The position numbers and the translations under genes were made by a program. DNA of 64,000 nucleotides from Chloracidobacterium sp. (GTDB lineage: Bacteria; Acidobacteriota; Blastocatellia; Pyrinomonadales; Pyrinomonadaceae). Within the stretch, counting starts at the first letter, position 1, and each line of letters begins with the position of its first letter. The stretch is from positions 804,501 to 868,500 of the forward strand of contig JADJWP010000002.1 of the NCBI GenBank assembly GCA_016716305.1, read 5' to 3'. Positions 17,401 through 23,433 of the stretch are shown here, one piece after another. The notes below the pieces were generated by a model. That model was given only the letters and a program-made list of their open reading frames with translations. It had not been told where the DNA came from and did not search any database.

Positions 17401-18500
17401 GCCAGAGCATTCCCTTCATCGGTGTCGTTTCCGCCGATGTAGGTCGAATAAACGAGACTGCCGCCGTCGGCGGCCATTTTGGACACAAAAATGTCCTTAC
17501 TGCCATTGTGCGTCGTATCGAAGGCACCGCTCGTCGTTGGGAATATGTCGGACTCGGTCGTCCCGACGACAAATGTATTACCCGCCGCGTCGGCCTTGAT
17601 GTCGTTGCCGATATCATTACCGCCGCCGCCGAGGAAACTCGAAAACGCAAGATTATTAAGTGCGGGGTCGATCACGAGCGGTTTTGAGCGGTCGTATTCG
17701 CCGAGGCGGAAACGGACGCTTGTTCGTCCGGTTAACTCGTAGTTGCTGACGATGGCGTGCTTGGCGCCGTTTATTTGCTGATAGCTGAACGGGCTCGATT
17801 GCTTGATCGTTCCGGCGGCGGTATTTATCAGCAGTTCGCCGCTTTCGGCGTCAATATTGATCGACTCGGCTCCGGCATAATCCAGTTCGATCTGCGACGG
17901 GTCTCCGTTTGGCCCGACGATAAGATCGTATTGGTTGTTGTTTTCACTGTTGCCGTAAAACTCGAGATCGATATCTCTATAGACATCCTCATAACGAACC
18001 CGCGAATATGCCGGCACGTCCGTCAGCCAACGCGACGGATCGTTCCCGCGAAAATAGTTCGCCCGCGTCGCAACCTCTCCGTCGCCCGAGATCTCTGCCG
18101 TCGGATCTGCACCAACGAACTGCAATCGAAGAGCGAACGCAAGATGTTGAGATCCTGGAACATCATGCCGCAACGTCGCCATCTCGTCTGGCGACATCCT
18201 CTCCCGGCCCCCACTTCTCCAATTTTCCCCAGCGTCTGCAGGCATTGGAACAACATATACAGCCTCGGTCGCCGCAAGAAACATCGTGTGTTTCGCACCA
18301 CGCGAGATAAACTTAACTCGCTCGTCCACCTGCCCGCGGTTCTGCTCAAAGTAGATCTTAGTTCTCAATTCACGATTCGCGGTCGGACCTGGTGCTGACA
18401 GTAAGGCCGGCCGGTTGGTTAGAACAAAGGTTGAGAGAACGCCCACACCAACTAGCAGGGCAATTGAGGTTCGAAACACGACTTTGTGTAAATTGGTCAT
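14403..18500 (-). CDS. Giant secreted SBBP-repeat/Calx-beta surface protein
   Basis: I start at the ATG at 18500, which has AGGAG upstream, giving 1365 residues. Domains in order: signal peptide or anchor (about 8-30); an N-terminal beta domain starting YFEQNRGQVDERVKFISRG (about 45-285), as found in front of SBBP repeats; roughly eight SBBP repeats (about 287-740) with motifs such as LVYSTYIGG and DTAGSVFLTG; a carboxypeptidase-regulatory-like domain (about 745-825); a Calx-beta domain (about 840-950); a second propeller-like region with a few cysteines (about 955-1275); and a terminal Ig-like module starting VAVSGRVFSPDGFG. It is presumably exposed at the cell surface, in adhesion or structure; no catalytic residues are seen. 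The C-terminal module recurs in two other secreted proteins here. Confidence 0.85.
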   Translation of the reverse strand: MTNLHKVVFRTSIALLVGVGVLSTFVLTNRPALLSAPGPTANRELRTKIYFEQNRGQVDERVKFISRGAKHTMFLAATEAVYVVPMPADAGENWRSGGRERMSPDEMATLRHDVPGSQHLAFALRLQFVGADPTAEISGDGEVATRANYFRGNDPSRWLTDVPAYSRVRYEDVYRDIDLEFYGNSENNNQYDLIVGPNGDPSQIELDYAGAESINIDAESGELLINTAAGTIKQSSPFSYQQINGAKHAIVSNYELTGRTSVRFRLGEYDRSKPLVIDPALNNLAFSSFLGGGGNDIGNDIKADAAGNTFVVGTTESDIFPTTSGAFDTTHNGSKDIFVSKMAADGGSLVYSTYIGGNDTDEGNALAIDTAGSVFLTGLSRSPNYPTTAGAYDTTWSSGQFDVIVTKLNASGNQLLYSTYVGDTNYEFGSDIAIDLTGNAYITGYTNTPFPTTAGAYDTIPNGGTYDGFVTKLNPSGTALAFSTLLGGQASEFSYGIAIDNAGNAVVTGLTQSGPDGGGNGAFPTTAGAFDTTFGGSTDAYVTKINSLGSGLVFSTFLGGTGNESGNAVSLDQIGNIYVAGDTGSLDFPITSNAYDQTYGGSSNLDIFVSKIDATGNSLLYSTYLGDAGTERVNDITVDNTGAAFIAGSTDSSFPTTSNAYDSTANGQVDAIVTKLNPAASGLSYSTFLGGALWDIAYGIALDPANNVYVTGFTGSQAFPATANAFQTEWAGSNDAFVAKFGNYAITGRTVDVSGSAVSGATIALSGSSSETKLTDAAGNFIFLDALPNRYYTVSASRAGTVFNPSLFNLPILNDNRNLIFVAGGAPGGGGSGSNLSFAANSFSANESGGATVVRVWRDSGTITSTVTVNYATSDATANAGPDYVAASGTLTFAPGVTERTFSVFVRDDLLTEGIEALNLTLSNPTGGATLGTSAATLNIDDNGEPQIQSGGYTLGIVSIPGSLKNRHIVGIAASNTDGTVFVATDNNFIEPPAGLTNNCGTQPVQSSFDLFRILPNGNTNLLGNYQIPHRSLVNLELNSTDGLLYTIGTDRRVYGINPAGGPAMVFNSDVGFDTERYGLEADASGNLIVMRYGAPNSFYRVAAGTGATFLGSFPDDSASNFGDRFGIQPDGDYVVYSDAPAGRTPREFEIDTTGHIDGTTFNFSYLTGSNMRTLGSSYIVSNGAVNPLTGDVFSSGGNCAAGSSVILATAADGNSSSVSSIFISGIGNNYTDGMDNFNARGVTDLDFGARRDGLPGKCLYFADDYNDVIYSACGFAPTAANVAVSGRVFSPDGFGLRNASVSITDSHGNVRYALTSSFGYFRFDEVAAGETYVASVTSKRYTFTPRTVTPTDELTDFDFFPEKN

Positions 18501-18531
18501 TGCGATTCTCCTATATGATGGCAGCAGTTGA

Positions 18532-18669
18532 TCATTGATCGCCCTTGCGAGATCTGCGTGCGATCGACATGTCGTCCTCAAGAAAGCCCGTTTCGATCAA
18601 ATCGGCCGTGATCTCTGCAGACTCCGCTTTGTCGGCGTCGCCGAATCGAAGGTTAAGGATAAACATCAT
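18532..18669 (-). CDS. Possible small protein, 45 residues
   Basis: The ORF starts MMFILNLRFGDADKAESAEI and ends RRSRKGDQ. It is preceded by GGCGGAG at good spacing from the ATG, and ends 31 bases before the start of the SBBP protein gene on the same strand. It is acidic in the middle (LIETGFLEDD) and basic at the end, with no signal peptide or membrane helix. A second short frame just upstream (18679-18798, 39 residues, MTDCDQILKECDG) overlaps the end of the 18785-19330 gene but has weaker support. Both may be chance ORFs; the ribosome-binding site argues for the 45-residue one. Confidence 0.35.
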   Translation of the reverse strand: MMFILNLRFGDADKAESAEITADLIETGFLEDDMSIARRSRKGDQ

Positions 18670-18784
18670 GTCTCCGCCCTATTGGATTACCGATGAGTAT
18701 CCGGTTTCCGTTGTACCTTTTGGCAAGATCCGCGCACTCCTAACTCGGCACAACAGAAGGCCGTCGCACTCTTTCAAAATCTGA

Positions 18785-19330
18785 TCACAATCGGTCATCG
18801 AACCCGATCTCTTGTCGAAGCTGGGTTTCCTTGAACTGAACTCCGGGCTGCATATTCGCGACGACTTTGTGGAATATATGTCCCATTTCGGCAATGATCG
18901 AGCCGACCGCATCAGCCGGCGGCGGGAGTTTTTCTACAAGTTTGCCGAGACTCGTCATAGCCGCTCCCCACGCCCTCGCTGCTTGTACCGGATCGGGATC
19001 TGGCCCGATGCTTTGAATTTGCCTGATCGCCTTGATCAAAGAACTGGCATCGCGATAAACACTTGCGTATGTATCCAGTTTTGAGATCCCGTCCTTGATC
19101 TGACCGATCTTTCCGCGCAGTTCCTCGATTTTGGAGTAGTGATCGGTAAACTCCGTTACGGATTCGACCACCTGAAATGCGGTATCCAGATTGTCGAGCT
19201 CTTCTTGCAGGGTCTCCAGAGTCTTCTGTGCGTCGGCGCTGACCGGACCACAGACCGCATGTCCAAACAATTTTGGATTCTGGCAAAGTAAGGGCCATAT
19301 TGATCTTGTTATCGGGCTCTCATTCGACAT
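18785..19330 (-). CDS. Hypothetical helical protein, 181 residues
   Basis: I choose the ATG at 19330 (MSNESPITRSIWPLL), which has GGGAG upstream; the frame is open 46 codons further without a likely start. The N-terminal 35 residues contain two cysteines (LLCQNPKLFGHAVCG). The rest is predicted helical and partly coiled coil (TLETLQEELDNLDTAFQVV, IEELRGKIGQIKDGISKL). The C-terminus QFKETQLRQEIGFDDRL is duplicated at 13918-14007. I recognise no family. It lies between a secreted protein of unknown function (upstream) and the SBBP protein (downstream) on the same strand, so a shared envelope-related role is possible. Confidence 0.6.
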   Translation of the reverse strand: MSNESPITRSIWPLLCQNPKLFGHAVCGPVSADAQKTLETLQEELDNLDTAFQVVESVTEFTDHYSKIEELRGKIGQIKDGISKLDTYASVYRDASSLIKAIRQIQSIGPDPDPVQAARAWGAAMTSLGKLVEKLPPPADAVGSIIAEMGHIFHKVVANMQPGVQFKETQLRQEIGFDDRL

Positions 19331-19398
19331 TGTTTTTCTCCCTTTGGCTAGCCTGAGACGCTCGGCGGTCTTGTTTTCTCCGGTTTTGGGAGTATTAA

Positions 19399-20646
19399 CT
19401 ACGGCACTAGGAACCCTTTCATAAGATTTCCGTAGAATGCCTCTGTTTTCCAGGCAGCGGTGTTCCATTTTTCGGAATTGCCGATTATCGTGACCGGAAT
19501 GAGCACCTTGTGATAGGTGAGATAGCCGGGCTTTTGATATCCGCCATCGACGACCTTGCCGTCTGCACCAACGGTGAATTTCGCCTCACGCACAGGAACA
19601 CCGTTGTGAAATACCTTGACCGTGTATTCGCCCGGATTTTTGTCGATGAAAAAGCTCTTCGGCATGTTGTCGCGGTGATAGCTTCCGCCGTTATCGACGT
19701 TGATCTCTCGGTCGCTTTTGTCGCTCCACTGAAACTCCCAACGCCGCCAGTGATGCAGGTCGGGCGAATTCACGGCAAACTCGCTCGCCCGGTCCTCACG
19801 TTCGTTTGGTTTAGTGGTCGCGATCTGCTGTCCCTTGTAGAACAAACGCCCTTCTAGTCCGTGATCGGTCGAGCCCAGCGATTTCTTGAACCACATTCCT
19901 ACCTGAACAGGAAAATTGAAGCCAAGATCTTGGCCGCTGAAATTGCTGAAATGAAAAGACACATCGCCGATCGGCATCAGCCAATCGTGATCGACGAAAT
20001 ATTCATTCCTCGTCTCGCGACTGAATTGGATCGGAAATTTCCCAACTTTGAACTTGCCTTGAAATACCACTTCGCCCGTGGCGCTGTTCGTGATCTTTAT
20101 GCCAAAAAGGCCGGTCGCAATACTCGCTTTCGTATCGCGCATTTTGTATGTCACATCTCGGCTGCTCTTTGACATGACCGTTCGGTCAGCCGCGGGACGC
20201 CCAAGTTCCAACGGCTCGCTGAACCATAATGTGCCATCCGGATTGAAGTACTCAGCAACAAAAGGGAGTTCCGCTTTCCAGTCATAGAAGACCGTGAAAC
20301 GAACGGTCGGCACCCAGCTTGACTGTTTTTGGTTTGGGGTCTTCCAGTACGAGGCATGAGTAAACGCCTGAATATAGATGGAATCGTGTACGAGCAGGAT
20401 TTTCTCGGTCGGCCTGACAAAGTCGTATTGGCTTTTTCGGCTAGGTTCGGAATAAGTAGAGCTCTTTGAAGCAGATGGCGATGTGGAAGGATTGCCGTCC
20501 GGCTTACTACTCTCCGTTCCTGTTTGTTCTGGCTTCGGTTTTTCTAACTTTGGTATCTTTGGGATCTTTGCTGGGAACTGGGCGGTTATCGATAGGGCTG
20601 CGACCGCAACGATCGACATCAAAGCTAGTGTTTTGGCTGATCTCAT
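19399..20646 (-). CDS. Secreted protein of unknown function, 415 residues
   Basis: A signal peptide (TLALMSIVAVAALSITAQ) is followed by a low-complexity Lys/Pro/Ser linker (about residues 24-75, KIPKIPKLEKPKPEQ) and a beta-rich mature part. That part holds many aromatic stretches (FTVFYDWKAELPFVAEYFN, WRRWEFQWSDKSD) and ends in VTIIGNSEKWNTAAWKTEAFYG. No catalytic motif or known domain could be assigned. AAGGAG lies six bases before the ATG. It is the first gene of the minus-strand set running down to 14008, with 68 bp to the next gene. Confidence 0.65.
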   Translation of the reverse strand: MRSAKTLALMSIVAVAALSITAQFPAKIPKIPKLEKPKPEQTGTESSKPDGNPSTSPSASKSSTYSEPSRKSQYDFVRPTEKILLVHDSIYIQAFTHASYWKTPNQKQSSWVPTVRFTVFYDWKAELPFVAEYFNPDGTLWFSEPLELGRPAADRTVMSKSSRDVTYKMRDTKASIATGLFGIKITNSATGEVVFQGKFKVGKFPIQFSRETRNEYFVDHDWLMPIGDVSFHFSNFSGQDLGFNFPVQVGMWFKKSLGSTDHGLEGRLFYKGQQIATTKPNEREDRASEFAVNSPDLHHWRRWEFQWSDKSDREINVDNGGSYHRDNMPKSFFIDKNPGEYTVKVFHNGVPVREAKFTVGADGKVVDGGYQKPGYLTYHKVLIPVTIIGNSEKWNTAAWKTEAFYGNLMKGFLVP

Positions 20647-20702
20647 TCTTTCTCCTTTACACGGTCTAATCGATTGTCAACGCCGCGACCGTTCTTATTC
20701 GG

Positions 20703-21146
20703 CTAATTCATGCTGTTTACGATCACGATCGGGCCCGCATTAGATTTTCGAAGCCGATCGATCAGTTTTTCGAGTAGGTCGTGATCTATCCAACCTTTGG
20801 TTGCAACTATTACCTCCCTGGTTTCGACCCTGGACAATGCGCGGTCACCGAATATAAGTCTGAGTTCATTTGTGACCGAGTTTGGATCGTTAATGTTGCC
20901 GACTTCGATCCTATTCAGTGTCAATCGACCAGATTCGTCGATCTCGACGATCAACCTGAGAGGGTCTGCCGATACCGAGCCCGAGTTTGCCCCGAATACT
21001 TTCGACCTCTCGACGAATTTCACGCTCGGGGCATTTTCGGCGCCCGAACAGGCCACGATACTTAATATCGCCACTTCAGAGGCTATGATCGTTTTGACGA
21101 ACCGGTATTTCTCGCGGAATCCGATTAACAATTGGTCGGATGGCAT
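20703..21146 (-). CDS. ExbD/TolR periplasmic-domain-like lipoprotein
   Basis: A 147-residue protein with a hydrophobic leader ending in a lipobox-like IVAC at about residue 33. The C-terminal half (RLIVEIDESGRLTLNRIEV, then a helix, EVIVATKGWIDHDLLEKLID, and PIVIVNSMN) follows the strand/helix order of the ExbD/TolR periplasmic domain: a residue-level VxIDxxGxLxLN strand, a basic-acid pair, and a final hydrophobic strand. Instead of the usual N-terminal membrane helix with its conserved Asp, this one has a lipoprotein signal, so it would not form part of a proton channel. No ExbB or TonB gene is near. The similarity is by eye only. Confidence 0.45.
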   Translation of the reverse strand: MPSDQLLIGFREKYRFVKTIIASEVAILSIVACSGAENAPSVKFVERSKVFGANSGSVSADPLRLIVEIDESGRLTLNRIEVGNINDPNSVTNELRLIFGDRALSRVETREVIVATKGWIDHDLLEKLIDRLRKSNAGPIVIVNSMN

Positions 21147-21258
21147 AATGTGTTACCATTCAGGGCAATCCCTGATTCGCACTCAATGTACGTTCGCTGC
21201 TCGAATCAAGTCTTGTGAACTTGCTTAGAGTTTGATTAGAAAGCGATTTGAGACTTGT

Positions 21259-23421
21259 ATGTCGCACATAACAAAGGGCTTCGAGTTCGGCGAGTTTTAC
21301 CTTGATACCGTCGAGCGTATGTTGATGCGCAACGGAAAACCTGTTTCCATCACACCAAAGTCGTATCAACTGCTTGCGTTCCTACTTGAGAATGCAGGCA
21401 CGACGCTCGAAAAAGACACCATAATGGAGGCTGTCTGGCGCGATAGTTTTGTCGAAGACGGCAATCTTTCTTTTACTATTCGTCTGATCCGGATCGCGCT
21501 CGACGATGATGCCCGCGAACCGAGATACATCGAGACAATTTCCCGTCGGGGATATCGCTTTATTGCTGCTGTCACAGTAATTGAAACCGAACCGTTGACC
21601 AAAGAACCCGACGATGCATCGGCAGAATTGGCCGAAACCGGTAAATCTGAGCTCAAACCGCGAACGCTTTCGTTCCCGGTCATCGTCTTCCGGTCAGTTT
21701 TGCTTTTGATCGTTATTGCCGCTTTGCTCGGGATCTGGTACGCGAACGAAAGATCCGCTCAAGTCGACGCATTTCCGCAAAATGATCGATTTGGGTGGTC
21801 TGCCATCTCAACAAATGGAACGACCAGCCATGTATTGCTGTCCCCGGACGGAAAGAATGTGATCTATGTCAACGGCAGCGGCGGCAGGCAGAGCATCTGG
21901 TTGAGGCAACTCGGTTCTGAAAACAACGTCGAGATTATTCCGCCGTCAGAGTATCGATACGGTGGACTGGCATTTTCGCCTGACGGGAATTTCATATATT
22001 TCACCAGATTTCCATTGTCCGATGGACCGCAGCTCGATATTTACCGAGTGTCGATCTTTGGCGGCATTCCAAAGAAAATAGTGGAGGGAACACAAGGCTG
22101 GATAAGCGTTTCACCTAAAGGCGACACGATATCTTTCGTTAGGTGCCTTTACGAGGACTCGAACTATTGCGCGATCTGGGTCGCAGACAGTGAAGGCAAT
22201 GATCAGCGGATGCTGACATCGCGGCCACGGCCGATCAGGATAAGTGACAACGCTATTTCACCGGACGGCGAAAAGGTGGTTTTCGCAGCCGGGCAATCCA
22301 ATACAAACTCGAATGATTTTGGCCTCGTTGAGGTAGACATCCGAACTGGAACCGAACGGATCGCAACCGAAGAGAAGTTCTTTAATATCCGCAAGGTCGT
22401 CTGGCTTGCCGGCCAGAACGGATATCTGATCTCGGCTTCACGCGTACCCGTAACGAACTTTCGCATATGGCGTATCGACAATTCGACGGGCGACGTCCAG
22501 CCGATGACCGACATTAGAGAGAACTTTTCGTCAGTGAGCGTCGATAGATCGGGTAACGCGATCGCAGCCACCCAAACAAAGTACGATTTTCAGATCAGGC
22601 TCTTCGACCCTTCCAAAACCGACATCGGTCCGAAGGTACTGGCCGACGCCACCTCGATGGCGATCGCGAACAATGGGACGATCTACTTTTCGTCCGGAAT
22701 GAGCGGGAACAACGAGATTTGGACGATCCAGCCTGACGGCACTGCATTGAAGCAACTGACCAGCGACAAAGCAGATGATTTTCGGCCGATCGTCAGCCAT
22801 AACGGCCGCACTGTCTACTTTTCTTCAAATCGTTCGGGCGAATCGCACGTATGGCGAATCAACTCCGACGGAAGCGGCCTGGTCAAGATCACCGACAACG
22901 AAAGCGGGTTCCCCGTTTTTGCGTCGGACGACGGCGAATGGGTCTATTTTCACCATGGCCGCACGCGCTCTCTCTGGCGTGCGCACGTCGCCGGCATTAA
23001 AGAGGAACCCGTGATCGATGTACGTTCGGGACGCTTCACCATTTCACCTGATGGCAGATTTGCCGCGTTCCCGGTCACCGATGCCGCCGACCGGTCTCTT
23101 AATATTGTCGAGCTTGCGACCAAAAAGCCGATTCGCAGATTCGCCCTGACGTCTGACGAAAGCAGGGTTTCCGACCTCGATTGGGATCCCGATGGTAAGA
23201 GCCTCATCTACATTCTGACAAATTCGCTGAGCGGTCAGAGCGTGGTGTGGCGTCAACCGGTCGCCGGCGGAGAGCCTGAACAGGTCCGCGATCTCGGGAC
23301 AGACGAGATCGGCGAATCATCGGGCCTAGTGTACGCACCGAACGGGAGTTTCTTCTGCATCATACAGGGAAGATGGAAGCACGACGCCGTTGTCTCGCTC
23401 GGCCTTGATCCGAAGCCCTGA
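21259..23421 (+). CDS. Membrane winged-helix regulator with TolB-like propeller
   Basis: The start at ATG 21259 (MSHITKGFEFGEFYLD) fits the family better than the upstream open frame; the product is 720 residues. The N-terminal OmpR/PhoB-type winged helix (about 8-100) contains KPVSITPKSYQLLAFLLENAG and ends PRYIETISRRGYRFIAAV. One membrane helix (about 140-165, VFRSVLLLIVIAALLGIWY) connects to a periplasmic set of PD40/TolB propeller blades (LSPDGKNVIYVNG, FSPDGNFIYFTRF, ISPDGEKVVFAAG and later). The layout is that of CadC-like one-component transmembrane regulators. It is divergent from the ExbD-like lipoprotein gene, a natural candidate target; that is inference. Confidence 0.85.
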   Translation: MSHITKGFEFGEFYLDTVERMLMRNGKPVSITPKSYQLLAFLLENAGTTLEKDTIMEAVWRDSFVEDGNLSFTIRLIRIALDDDAREPRYIETISRRGYRFIAAVTVIETEPLTKEPDDASAELAETGKSELKPRTLSFPVIVFRSVLLLIVIAALLGIWYANERSAQVDAFPQNDRFGWSAISTNGTTSHVLLSPDGKNVIYVNGSGGRQSIWLRQLGSENNVEIIPPSEYRYGGLAFSPDGNFIYFTRFPLSDGPQLDIYRVSIFGGIPKKIVEGTQGWISVSPKGDTISFVRCLYEDSNYCAIWVADSEGNDQRMLTSRPRPIRISDNAISPDGEKVVFAAGQSNTNSNDFGLVEVDIRTGTERIATEEKFFNIRKVVWLAGQNGYLISASRVPVTNFRIWRIDNSTGDVQPMTDIRENFSSVSVDRSGNAIAATQTKYDFQIRLFDPSKTDIGPKVLADATSMAIANNGTIYFSSGMSGNNEIWTIQPDGTALKQLTSDKADDFRPIVSHNGRTVYFSSNRSGESHVWRINSDGSGLVKITDNESGFPVFASDDGEWVYFHHGRTRSLWRAHVAGIKEEPVIDVRSGRFTISPDGRFAAFPVTDAADRSLNIVELATKKPIRRFALTSDESRVSDLDWDPDGKSLIYILTNSLSGQSVVWRQPVAGGEPEQVRDLGTDEIGESSGLVYAPNGSFFCIIQGRWKHDAVVSLGLDPKP

Positions 23422-23433
23422 GATCGCCATCAG

